Shown here: one piece after another, positions 53,136 through 61,155 of the stretch
How the letters are laid out: each line of letters begins with the position of its first letter
Position numbering within the stretch: position 1 is the first letter of the stretch
From: Niallia sp. NCCP-28
Lineage (GTDB): Bacteria; Bacillota; Bacilli; Bacillales; Cytobacillaceae
Length of the DNA: 64,000 bases
Reading direction: 5' to 3'
Assembly: GCF_023168165.1 (NCBI RefSeq)
Contig: NZ_BQYJ01000008.1
Location: 62,001 to 126,000, forward strand
Position numbers and translations under genes: made by a program
Notes under the pieces: model-generated
What the model saw: the letters and a program-made list of their open reading frames with translations, nothing else
What the model was told of the DNA's origin: nothing
The model's database searches: none

Positions 53136-54539
53136 CTACCCTTTATATTCCTTTAAAGCATCTCGTAATAAAAGAACTCCTTTTTTAATTTGTTCTGGTG
53201 TTAATCCTCCGTATCCCATAATAATTTTTTGTGTATGTTCTCCTTTTTTTATACTATATTCCTCAACAGGGTATATACATACCCCCTTTTCTTTTATTTT
53301 TTGTACTAGTTCTTTTTTAAAATCAATGCCTGCCATTTCGACAACTAGGTGCATTCCTGCAGCTTTGCCAATAATCTTTGCCTGATGAAAATGCTTTTGA
53401 ATATTATTTACCAATACCAGTCTTCTTTCCTGATATATTTTTCTCATTTTGCGTATATGTTTGTCGAGATAACCACCTTCTATAAACTTTGCTAAAGTAT
53501 GCTGCTCAAGAGTCGAGGTATGGCGGTCTGTAAACCATTTTAACTTTTGAAAATTTCCCACTAAATGTACCGGCAATACTACATATCCTATTCTTAAACC
53601 TGGAGATAATATTTTACTAAACGTGCCGACATACAGCACTCTCTCTTGATCAATACCTTGCATGGCAGGTACTGGTGCTCCTTCATATGTAAATTCACTA
53701 TCATAGTCATCCTCTACAATATAACAATTCATCCTTCTTGCATACTCAATCAGTTTTAAGCGCCTTTGAATGGATAAGATGCCGCCAAGTGGATATTGAT
53801 GGGATGGAATAACAAATACAAAGTTCGGTTTTTCTTTTGGCAATAATTCTGGGATAATGCCATTTTCATCAACAGAAACTGGGTAGATTTCTGCTTTTGC
53901 ATATGTAAAAATATGGCGCATTTCATCTGTAACTGGATCTTCTACTGCGATATAATCTGTTTTTTTATCTGTAATAAGCAATTCCGTTATAAGCTTTAGC
54001 CCCTGAGTTGCTCCTGAAGTAATAATAATTTGCTCTGGCTGACAATGGACACCTCTTGCTCTCTGCAGGTAATTGACTAAAACATTGCGCAATTCTTGTA
54101 TGCCACAAGCGCTGCTATAGCCAAATATAGATTGTGGGGACTCCATGCAAATCTTCTTTGTTAAATCTCCCCACTTTTTTCTTGGGAAATGGTCAATAGC
54201 TGGACTGCCTCCTCGAAAATCAATAATAGAATCTTCTAGTTCCTCTTTCTGCTTTTTTTCTATATCCAACTTTTTAGCACCAATATGTTCTAGAGAAGTG
54301 CCTTTTGCAATAAAGGTTCCTGATCTTGGTTTAACTTCAATATATCCTTCAGCTAAAAGACGATCATACGCTTCTAAAACTACATTTCGCGACACATTAA
54401 TAATTTTAGCTAACTCTCTTGAAGATAATAGCTTTTGGCCTTCTTTCAGCTTCCCATCTAAAATTCCATTGCGAATTTGTTCATAAACCTGCTGTGTAAG
54501 AGACTTGGAACTTTTCCGATTAACGGTTGTAAAAATCAT
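53136..54539 (-). CDS. MocR-type PLP-dependent regulator, GabR/PdxR-like
   Basis: GntR winged helix (about residues 1-75; SLTQQVYEQIRNGILDGKLK, LLSSRELAKIINVSRNVVLE) fused to an aminotransferase-like domain (about 110-465). The PLP lysine is in LYVGTFSKILSPGLRIGYVV; FVIPSHQYPLGG and VEDDYDSEFTYEG are also typical. It is divergent from an amino-acid racemase gene with an operator-like repeat pair between them. The frame is open to ATG 54563, but that codon adjoins the second operator repeat and has no ribosome binding site; ATG 54539 follows AAAGGTGAT. Ligand unknown; a D- or L-amino acid is plausible from the neighbour. Confidence 0.88.
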   Translation of the reverse strand: MIFTTVNRKSSKSLTQQVYEQIRNGILDGKLKEGQKLLSSRELAKIINVSRNVVLEAYDRLLAEGYIEVKPRSGTFIAKGTSLEHIGAKKLDIEKKQKEELEDSIIDFRGGSPAIDHFPRKKWGDLTKKICMESPQSIFGYSSACGIQELRNVLVNYLQRARGVHCQPEQIIITSGATQGLKLITELLITDKKTDYIAVEDPVTDEMRHIFTYAKAEIYPVSVDENGIIPELLPKEKPNFVFVIPSHQYPLGGILSIQRRLKLIEYARRMNCYIVEDDYDSEFTYEGAPVPAMQGIDQERVLYVGTFSKILSPGLRIGYVVLPVHLVGNFQKLKWFTDRHTSTLEQHTLAKFIEGGYLDKHIRKMRKIYQERRLVLVNNIQKHFHQAKIIGKAAGMHLVVEMAGIDFKKELVQKIKEKGVCIYPVEEYSIKKGEHTQKIIMGYGGLTPEQIKKGVLLLRDALKEYKG

Positions 54540-54562
54540 CTTATTTTTAGCATCACCTTTCA

Positions 54563-54610
54563 TCTGGCACTATAATTCCATTTATTTTCTGGCACTATTA
54601 TATACCAGAA
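54563..54610. promoter_or_regulatory. repeat operator between MocR regulator and racemase genes
   Basis: TCTGGCACTAT occurs at 54563-54573 and again at 54589-54599, offset 26 bp, and the second copy is followed by TATACCAGAA, giving TTCTGG ... CCAGAA as an inverted element (54588-54593 and 54605-54610). Direct repeats plus a partial inverted copy are typical for GabR/PdxR-type binding. It lies close to both start codons. Confidence 0.65.
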
Positions 54611-54656
54611 TAACATGTTACTATTTGAAAAAGAAATTAGGAAGGGAACAATCTAT

Positions 54657-55361
54657 ATGAAAACAATCGGTCTAATTGGGGGACTAAGCTGGGAGTCTAC
54701 TGCTGACTACTATCGTCTCATCAATACATTTATAAAAGAAGAATTAGGTGGTTTGCATTCAGCAAAATGCCAAATATATTCCTTCAATTTTGAAGAAATT
54801 GTTTCCCTGCAAAAGTCAGGAAACTGGGAAAAAGCAACAGAACTGATGATAAATGCAGGAAAAACACTAGAAAATGCTGGAGCAGAATTAATAGTAATCT
54901 GCACTAATACTATGCACAAAATGGCCTCCGAAGTTCAAGCAGCTTTATCTGTTCCATTAATTCATATAGCAGATGCTGCTGCAAAAGACATTACTCACCA
55001 TGGTTTAAAAAAAGTAGGACTATTAGGCACAAAATTTACAATGGAACAGGATTTTTATAAAGAAAAATTAGCCCAATGGGAAATTTCCACTATTATTCCC
55101 AATGAAACTGATAGACAAATTATTCATGATATTATTTTTAACGAGTTGTGCCAAGGAAAATTCCTTTTCGAATCAAAAGAAAAATATAAAAAAATTATGA
55201 ATAAATTAAGAGAGGCAGGAGCAGAGGGAATTATCTTAGGATGCACAGAAATCCCCCTGCTAATTACAGAAGAAGATATCGATATTCCTTTATTTAATAC
55301 TACTTATTTGCATGCTAAAGAGGCTTCTGCAAGTGCTTTATATTCACCAATTTCTAAATAA
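54657..55361 (+). CDS. aspartate/glutamate racemase family protein (YgeA/RacX type)
   Basis: Cofactor-independent amino-acid racemase of 234 aa. It begins MKTIGLIGGLSWESTADYY, the standard YgeA/RacX start, and carries two catalytic cysteines: Cys82 in LIVICTNTMHKM and Cys196 in GIILGCTEIPLL. The enzyme should interconvert L- and D-forms of an amino acid (broad-specificity members act on Lys, Arg, homoserine and others). ATG 54657 is chosen because AGGAAGGG lies upstream; the frame is open to 54615. It is divergent from and probably controlled by the MocR regulator. Confidence 0.9.
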   Translation: MKTIGLIGGLSWESTADYYRLINTFIKEELGGLHSAKCQIYSFNFEEIVSLQKSGNWEKATELMINAGKTLENAGAELIVICTNTMHKMASEVQAALSVPLIHIADAAAKDITHHGLKKVGLLGTKFTMEQDFYKEKLAQWEISTIIPNETDRQIIHDIIFNELCQGKFLFESKEKYKKIMNKLREAGAEGIILGCTEIPLLITEEDIDIPLFNTTYLHAKEASASALYSPISK

Positions 55362-55409
55362 TTGTAAGGTTTGGGTAAGGTTAAGAAGCTGAGGCAGGTA
55401 GATTTTATT

Positions 55410-55435
55410 AGAAGGGGCTTGCTTATGCCCCTTCT
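55410..55435. terminator. bidirectional terminator
   Basis: Perfect stem AGAAGGGGC / GCCCCTTCT with an 8-nt loop and ATTTTTTC after it on the plus strand, between the convergent racemase and RsbR-like genes. Confidence 0.8.
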
Positions 55436-55441
55436 ATTTTT

Positions 55442-56284
55442 TCATCCGTTAAAAAACTCTTTATCTTGAGCAATTGCTTTCGAGAGAGTAGAGGCGATGG
55501 CAACTTTATCAAAAGACAGGCCAAGTTGAATAGCAGTCGTAGCTATTTCTGGCCTAATCCCAGATAGTGTGGCATGTACTCCAATTAAGCTTAATCCATG
55601 AATTAATTGAAAAATTTGATGTGCGACCATTGTATCAATAATGACTACACCAGATAGATCAATAAATAATTGCGAAACTTTTTTTTCCGCACATTGCTTT
55701 ATTGTATTTTCTAAAATAGAAGCAGCTCGTGCTGTATCAATATCACCCACCAAAGGCAAAAGAGCACGGTTTTTGCTTAATAAAATAACAGGAGAACTTA
55801 ATTCATTAATCATTTCTTGCTGTGCAATCAATTGCCTTCTTGAATAATAATGATATTCCTCTGTATATTTCAAAATAATAATATCAAATATCTCCACAAT
55901 TAATCGATTCCATTTATTTATTCTGTTTTCATTACTTGAATTCTCTTTTACAAATTCTTGTACTAACTCAAAGTATTGCTCTCTTGTCCGAATAAATTCT
56001 CGAATAATATAATGAATAGGCGTACTTAGGTGTTCCTCATCTGAGGCAATTTTTAAAATCCATTTTTGAAATTCTTGAAAAAAACTAGACTTTTCTTCAA
56101 TAAACACTTTAGCCAAATAATGGTGAAACTCATTATTTTGCTGCTTTAAAGTACGTATAATCTCTGGATCTGTAGAAGAATAAACGCCTTGTGAATCACT
56201 TTTATCCAAGTTTTTATACCACTCATCCGTTAATCGTGAAGCATTCTTAATAAAAAACTGATATAACTGTTTATTCCTTTGCAA
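55442..56284 (-). CDS. RsbR-type stressosome protein with STAS domain
   Basis: RsbR paralogue. The N-terminal 150 residues form a helical globin-like sensor domain (QLYQFFIKNASRLTDEWYKN). The C-terminal STAS domain (about 165-275) has VSQLFIDLSGVVIIDTMVAH, where the Thr after IID corresponds to a kinase-phosphorylated site of RsbR, and GIRPEIATTAIQLGL. Such proteins build stressosomes that control the sigma-B cascade by binding RsbT. I prefer TTG 56284, 6 nt after GAGGGTGG, giving MQRNKQLYQFF; a TTG at 56308 is the longer option. No rsbST genes are adjacent. Confidence 0.87.
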   Translation of the reverse strand: MQRNKQLYQFFIKNASRLTDEWYKNLDKSDSQGVYSSTDPEIIRTLKQQNNEFHHYLAKVFIEEKSSFFQEFQKWILKIASDEEHLSTPIHYIIREFIRTREQYFELVQEFVKENSSNENRINKWNRLIVEIFDIIILKYTEEYHYYSRRQLIAQQEMINELSSPVILLSKNRALLPLVGDIDTARAASILENTIKQCAEKKVSQLFIDLSGVVIIDTMVAHQIFQLIHGLSLIGVHATLSGIRPEIATTAIQLGLSFDKVAIASTLSKAIAQDKEFFNG

Positions 56285-56445
56285 AAAATCCCACCCTCTT
56301 TTAGACAAACTTGCCTTCTCTATTTATAATTTTACAAATTTATATATGTTAAACTTAAGTCTTTCAAAAAAAAAATACAAGTATTTTATCTATTTAGAAT
56401 TATTGTTTGATTATTAGCAGTGAAATAACAGTTATCAGCAGCCTT

Positions 56446-57300
56446 TTACTTAATGATTAATCGAATTGTATTTCCAGAAGGATCAGATACATAAAAAATG
56501 TCATCTTTTTTCTCAATAACTTCTCCTAATTTCTCCACTCTCTCTGCTATCTCGTTTCTTTTTTCCTCAGTTGGTATCTTTAAATCAAAATACTTCAAAC
56601 CTACATTTTCTGCTTTTGGAGCAGGTATACCTCTTCCATTCCAAATATTTAAACCGATATGATGATGATATTTTCCTGTGGAAATGAAATATGCTTGTGT
56701 TCCATATTTTTGCACAATGTCGAATCCTAATCCTTCTACATAAAAGGCTACCGTTTTTTCTAAGTCAGCTACATGCAGATGAATATGTCCAATGATACTT
56801 CCTGCAGGAAGGCCATTCCATTCGTTATTGCTTCCAGCTTCTAAGACACCCTCTGCATCCATTGCCAATGTACTCATCTGAACAAAATCATTTTGCCATT
56901 GCCAATTTTCTGCTGGTAGATCACGATATATTTCAATGCCATTGCCTTCTGGATCTGCCAAATAAATAGCTTCACTGACATTATGGTCAGATGCCCCTTG
57001 AAGCGGAAATCCACTTTTCAGCAAATGCTGCAAGATAATTCCTAAATCTTCTCTAGATGGAACTAAAATGGCGAAGTGATACAATCCTGTAGTTCGGGTA
57101 TTTTTTGACTCTGCCTTTTCTAATTGTTCTAAATATAATAAAGGTGTTGTTCCATCTACTGTCAATACTGCGTTTTTATCGGTTTTAGCCAATAATCTAA
57201 ACCCAATTATATTCTCGTAAAACTTTATGGATGTTTCTAAGTCCTGAATTTTTAAAGTTAAGCTAGTCGGATATATATTAGGATATGAATGAAATTGCAT
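56446..57300 (-). CDS. catE: VOC-family dioxygenase/glyoxalase, CatE-like
   Basis: Extradiol-dioxygenase/glyoxalase fold protein (284 aa) with two VOC modules: residues about 10-130 (TSLTLKIQDLETSIKFYENI, AIYLADPEGNGIEIYRD) and about 165-280 (IIGHIHLHVADLEKTVAFYV, KYHHHIGLNIWNGRG, SDPSGNTIRLII). Metal ligands are expected at His in GHIHLHV and KYHHHIG and at a Glu near the end of each module. It is very like B. subtilis CatE, a catechol-2,3-dioxygenase induced by quinones. Divergent from a CatR-like regulator, which supports this role. Confidence 0.85.
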   Translation of the reverse strand: MQFHSYPNIYPTSLTLKIQDLETSIKFYENIIGFRLLAKTDKNAVLTVDGTTPLLYLEQLEKAESKNTRTTGLYHFAILVPSREDLGIILQHLLKSGFPLQGASDHNVSEAIYLADPEGNGIEIYRDLPAENWQWQNDFVQMSTLAMDAEGVLEAGSNNEWNGLPAGSIIGHIHLHVADLEKTVAFYVEGLGFDIVQKYGTQAYFISTGKYHHHIGLNIWNGRGIPAPKAENVGLKYFDLKIPTEEKRNEIAERVEKLGEVIEKKDDIFYVSDPSGNTIRLIIK

Positions 57301-57347
57301 GATGAAATAGCCCTACTTTCTTTATCATTTATTTAACAATCTTTATA

Positions 57348-57451
57348 TTACTTACTTTATGTAAGTAATTATATTTTAGTAATTATTTATTGTAAAGTAA
57401 TTTAATTGTATTTAATAATATTTTTACTTAAAATAATAGTTATTGTATACT
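57348..57451. promoter_or_regulatory. catE-catR divergent control region: palindrome and promoter
   Basis: TTACTTAC-TTTAT-GTAAGTAA is a perfect 8-bp inverted repeat at 57348-57368, about 50 bp before the catE-like gene, and is a likely HxlR-type operator. On the plus strand, TTTACT (57423-57428) and TATACT (57446-57451) with 17-bp spacing form a good sigma-A promoter for the regulator gene. Confidence 0.65.
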
Positions 57452-57472
57452 AGTAGGGAGGAGTGATGCAAA

Positions 57473-57793
57473 ATGAACACATCCGCTATTTGTCCAAAAT
57501 TCGAAAAAGCGATGGGAATTTTAAGCCAGCGTTGGACTGGTCTTATTATTTATCAACTACTCAATGGTTCCCAGCGTTTTTGTTCTCTTGAATCATCTAT
57601 AGGAATAAGTGGAAGATTACTTTCTGAACGTCTAAAGGATTTAGAGCAACAAGGAATTATACGCAGAGAAGTTTTTCCAGAGACACCAGTTAGAATAGAA
57701 TATTCTCTCACGGAAAAAGGAAAAACCCTTGAGCCTCTTATGAAGGAAATAGAAAAATGGTCGCAAATATGGATAAAAGAGCAAGACCTTTAA
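57473..57793 (+). CDS. catR: HxlR-family redox regulator, CatR/YodB-like
   Basis: MarR/DUF24 winged-helix repressor of 106 aa: NTSAICPKFEKAMGILSQRW, then ESSIGISGRLLSERLKDLEQ, RREVFPETPVRIEYSLTEKG. The single N-terminal Cys7 in ICPKFE is the conserved thiol that senses quinones and diamide in B. subtilis YodB and CatR (YvaP). Divergent position next to a CatE-like dioxygenase is as expected for this regulator. Ribosome binding site GGGAGGAGTGATGCAAA precedes the ATG. Confidence 0.88.
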   Translation: MNTSAICPKFEKAMGILSQRWTGLIIYQLLNGSQRFCSLESSIGISGRLLSERLKDLEQQGIIRREVFPETPVRIEYSLTEKGKTLEPLMKEIEKWSQIWIKEQDL

Positions 57794-57853
57794 TGCCATC
57801 CGCTTAACTAAACAAAATAATGTTGATGATATAATAGAGAATACTTTTTAATT

Positions 57854-57940
57854 TGAAACTTCACTCAGCGGCACTGATTGTTAGTTGAACCAATTGGGCT
57901 TTTATGGTTTAGTTTCTCCCCATCTAAATTTCTTGTTTTC
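57854..57940 (+). repeat. dispersed intergenic repeat, family 1 copy B
   Basis: GAAACTTCACTCAGCGGCAC, TGATTGTTAGTTGAACCAAT, GGGCTTTTATGG, then AGTTTCTCCCCATCTAAATT, the same block order as copy A at 11885-11979. It occupies part of the 304-bp gap between catR and the small HTH gene. A weak hairpin (GAGGAGA / TCTCCTC, 57969-57991) to its right may end catR. Confidence 0.7.
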
Positions 57941-58097
57941 TGTTAATAAAAATGAATATACAAAAAAGAGGAGATTCTTCATGATTCTCCTCCTATTTTC
58001 ATATAAATATATAATAAAAAGTATGCTGTAGCGTGCAGTTAAGGACCTATAGAGGCAATGCAGTTTCAAAAATAATCAGCTTCCTACTCGTAGACTA

Positions 58098-58328
58098 CTA
58101 ATCCTCATCTTTAATATCTCTATCTTCTGGAATTGGCTCATTTAGAAGTTCTTCTACGTATCTTTTATATTTTTCCACTTGTTCTAAATGAGTGTTAAAC
58201 TGCTCTTTATTTACTAAATACTGTTGTCCATCAAACAATGCTCGAATCTTTTTTTCTAAAATTAGTTTCTGCACCGCTGATTCGGCGACAGATAATAATT
58301 CCGCAGTTTCTTTTGTTGTTAAATACAT
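58098..58328 (-). CDS. small excisionase-type helix-turn-helix protein
   Basis: A 76-aa protein with a MerR/excisionase-like winged helix (LTTKETAELLSVAESAVQKL, residues 3-22) followed by a helical acidic tail (VEKYKRYVEELLNEPIPEDR). Ribosome binding site AGAGAGGTGCAGAAAAC precedes the ATG. Proteins of this sort act as small DNA-binding factors in phage, plasmids and chromosomes; no integrase, att-like repeat or phage gene is near, so an excisionase role is not supported. Confidence 0.75.
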   Translation of the reverse strand: MYLTTKETAELLSVAESAVQKLILEKKIRALFDGQQYLVNKEQFNTHLEQVEKYKRYVEELLNEPIPEDRDIKDED

Positions 58329-58540
58329 GTTTTCTGCACCTCTCTTATGCTTGTATCAGTTATTCGATTATATAGAACTAATGTATCATTCGGTTTTATA
58401 GCTTATATTTTCTTTACAAATGTTTATTATTGTCTTTATACATTTAATAAATAGACTTGTTATATTTATTATACAGCATACTAGCCTTATCTTAAGTATG
58501 CCGAAACAATTGGAATACAATAAAGGGAGGAAAAACAAAA

Positions 58541-58639
58541 ATGATGATGGTAATGAATACTTTGTTTTTATTAGAAGTTGCAATAACATTTGGTTTTATT
58601 TTTTACAAAACATTCCTTTCCACATCTGAGAAACACTAG
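58541..58639 (+). CDS. tiny membrane protein ORF (32 aa)
   Basis: ATG at 58541 follows the strong ribosome binding site AAAGGGAGGAAAAACAAAA. The product is a single hydrophobic helix (NTLFLLEVAITFGFIFYKTF) with a short polar end STSEKH. Size and layout fit the many small single-pass proteins of Bacillus, but there is no homology evidence. Confidence 0.4.
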   Translation: MMMVMNTLFLLEVAITFGFIFYKTFLSTSEKH

Positions 58640-58746
58640 CCTGCCCTATTCACCCTTTCTTCAGCCTTCTCTTTGGATGCATACCCGTTATCAAGCTTAT
58701 ACTATTAGCAATAATAGTTGTATTGATATTAAAGGGAGGCTTTATT

Positions 58747-58874
58747 ATGTACTATGCTTTGGCAGCCTTCCAATAATAACTATAATTGGAGTGGCAGAAG
58801 CTAATAAAATTTATGCTAGACAATATTATTTAATTTTTCTATGCATTTCTTTTATTGATTTATGGCTATTATAA
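58747..58874 (+). pseudogene. small membrane ORF, apparently frameshifted
   Basis: A strong ribosome binding site (AAAGGGAGG, 8 nt upstream) precedes ATG 58747, but the frame stops after MYYALAAFQ. In the -1 frame from that point the sequence continues as PIITIIGVAEANKIYARQYY and LIFLCISFIDLWLL to TAA 58872-58874. The joined product would be an about 42-residue membrane protein with two hydrophobic stretches. Either a broken gene, an indel error, or coincidence. Confidence 0.35.
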
Positions 58875-58923
58875 TTGGCAATCCATCTTTAAAGAAAAAC
58901 AAACTTAACATTTGTTTAATTAT

Positions 58924-58955
58924 AAGGTTGCGCCACCCTATATATACGCAACCTT
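58924..58955. terminator. hairpin terminator downstream of the EAL gene
   Basis: Perfect 9-bp stem AAGGTTGCG / CGCAACCTT with a 14-nt loop; T-rich on the plus side (CTTTATCTT) and moderately so on the minus side. It separates the rightward small ORFs from the leftward c-di-GMP gene. Confidence 0.65.
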
Positions 58956-58976
58956 CTTTATCTTGCAAGTGTTAAA

Positions 58977-61010
58977 TTAAGCTGGTAAACTTCTTTTTCT
59001 CCATTGTTCTAATTCCTCCACTTTCATTGGTTTTCCAAAATAAAAACCTTGAAGGCCAATACTTCCATTAAAACTTGCTAAAAAATCTGCTTGTTCTTTT
59101 ATTTCTACTCCTTCAATAATAATATTTAAATGAAGGGATTGACCAAGTGAAATAATTGCTTGAATAATTTCCGAGTCTTTTTGGGAGTTTGGTATTCCAT
59201 CCACAAAAGACTTGTCTATTTTCAATGTAGATACAGGCAATCTTTTTAAATAAGAAAGAGACGATACACCGGTACCAAAATCATCCAAAGCAACGGAAAA
59301 TCCATATTCTCTAAATTGAGAAACAGATTTTATCGCTGCCTCTATATTTATTACCGCACTAGTTTCGGTCATTTCCAGTTCCAACACATTTGTATCCAGT
59401 TGATATCTCTTTAGACAGTCTTTTAAGAAGACCAAAAGCCTCGGAGCAGTCACATATGTTCCAGGTATATTTACAGCCACCTGCATTTCCTGCCCATCTT
59501 TTTTCCATTCTACAATTTGTTTGCATACCTCATTAATCAGCCAATCTGTGACATCAAACATTTTCTCTCCTGACTCTAAAATCGGAATAAATATTCCCGG
59601 TGATAATGATCCATATTCAGGATGCTGCCAACGCAATAACGCTTCTACTCCTAATGTTTTGTTATTATGGGCAGCTATTTTCGGCTGATAAACTAAATAA
59701 AGTTGATTGTTTTTCATTGCTTCATCTATATCTTGAATTAACCGTTTATCAAATGAAGGCTGATGAATAGCTGGATTATACAAAATAATCTCATGTTCAT
59801 ATACTATTGAATGATGGCTTAAGACCGCATTCACTTCTTTTAGGATTTTTTTTCCTTTATTTGTTTCATTTGGCAAAGAAAAAGCTGTTGCAACCTTTAT
59901 ATAAATCGTTTGCTCATACACGGTAATTGGATTAGAAAGGGTCTCCGATAATTTCTTTAATTCATTTATTAATGCAGTTGATTCTCCTTGGTCAAATAAA
60001 AAAGCTAGACGATTCCCTTCTAGCCGGTACAGACTGAATTTTATCGGCTTAATTTGTTGACATAAATAAGCAATATGCTTAATAATTTCATCGCCAAAAG
60101 CATAGCCAAATGAATTATTCCATTTTTTCAATTCATGAAGATGCATTACCGCTAGTCCCTTTGATACATTAGGAATTTCCAATATCTTTTCTAATTGTTT
60201 TCTATTTGGCAGCTTTGTTAACGCATCAAAATAGTTAAATCGATAATCTACATATCTGTCTAATAAGCTGGATAAAAAAATTAACAGCAAAAATACAGTA
60301 ATGCCTAATGTCAAAGTAATAATTAAAATCGCCATATCCATATGATGCATATGTTCATGAGAAATACTTTTTGTCTTAGGCACATAATATCGGACAGCAT
60401 ACATTCCTGTATAATGTATGCTTGCAACCGCTCCCCCTAAAATAAGGGATGCCACAAGCTTTATCCAAATTCTATTTATCCATTTATATAATTTTGTCAA
60501 CACATATAACGAAATAAAGGAAGCTAAAATGGCAATAATAATAGAAAGTACAAAATAGCCAAAGTGATAGACGTATCTTGCCTCTACTTTCATCGCCATC
60601 ATCCCAAGATAATGCATAAAAGAGATTCCAATCCCCATTATAACGCCTGATAAACTATAGGTTAACAATGTCTGCTTTGGAAAACTCACAAGAAAAAAAG
60701 CTAGAAAAGAAGCTAACATCGCTGGCAATATAGAAATTGCTGTTAATAAAGGATCATATTCCATTTTAACTGGAAGCTGCAAAGCACTCATTCCTATAAA
60801 GTGCATAGACCAAATGCCGGTTCCCATCGAAATAGATGCAAGAATTAACCAAATATATCGAGGAAAAAAACTATGAGATATAATCCGCTCATTTAAAGAA
60901 ATTGCTGTATAAGAAGCTAAAAAAGCAATAATAATTGATAAAACAACTAACAAAATCGAATAATGCCCATCCACATAAATAAATTTTTCTGTATTTGGTA
61001 ATAGGAACAT
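58977..61010 (-). CDS. MHYT-GGDEF-EAL protein, probable c-di-GMP phosphodiesterase
   Basis: Membrane protein of 677 aa. The N-terminal MHYT domain (about 1-250, seven helices) has metal-binding motifs SMHFIGMSAL, FMHYLGMMAM and SIHYTGMYAV and may sense a gas or copper. The GGDEF domain (about 255-415) is degenerate: EGNRL at 331-335 replaces GGDEF, so no cyclase activity is expected. The EAL domain (about 425-670) is complete: GVEALLRW (EAL 456-458), VAVNIPG, ELEMTET, LDDFGTGVSSLSYL, LKIDKSF, IIEGVE and LQGFYFGKP. It resembles B. subtilis YkoW without the PAS domain. Ribosome binding site AAAGGAGAATGGT. Confidence 0.92.
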   Translation of the reverse strand: MFLLPNTEKFIYVDGHYSILLVVLSIIIAFLASYTAISLNERIISHSFFPRYIWLILASISMGTGIWSMHFIGMSALQLPVKMEYDPLLTAISILPAMLASFLAFFLVSFPKQTLLTYSLSGVIMGIGISFMHYLGMMAMKVEARYVYHFGYFVLSIIIAILASFISLYVLTKLYKWINRIWIKLVASLILGGAVASIHYTGMYAVRYYVPKTKSISHEHMHHMDMAILIITLTLGITVFLLLIFLSSLLDRYVDYRFNYFDALTKLPNRKQLEKILEIPNVSKGLAVMHLHELKKWNNSFGYAFGDEIIKHIAYLCQQIKPIKFSLYRLEGNRLAFLFDQGESTALINELKKLSETLSNPITVYEQTIYIKVATAFSLPNETNKGKKILKEVNAVLSHHSIVYEHEIILYNPAIHQPSFDKRLIQDIDEAMKNNQLYLVYQPKIAAHNNKTLGVEALLRWQHPEYGSLSPGIFIPILESGEKMFDVTDWLINEVCKQIVEWKKDGQEMQVAVNIPGTYVTAPRLLVFLKDCLKRYQLDTNVLELEMTETSAVINIEAAIKSVSQFREYGFSVALDDFGTGVSSLSYLKRLPVSTLKIDKSFVDGIPNSQKDSEIIQAIISLGQSLHLNIIIEGVEIKEQADFLASFNGSIGLQGFYFGKPMKVEELEQWRKRSLPA

Positions 61011-61155
61011 ACCATTCTCCTTTAAATGCTTCTATAAATAACAGGCATTTTCATTCATTTAACCACTAGATATTTTTACCTACTACAATGAACTATACTA
61101 GGTTAATAGACAAAGCACAACAAATCCTTTTTGTTATATTCATCCATTATTTCCC

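Noticed and set aside
58098-58328. Excisionase-like HTH gene as a sign of a mobile element
   Set aside because: No integrase, recombinase, phage gene, tRNA or flanking direct repeat nearby; neighbours are ordinary chromosomal genes.
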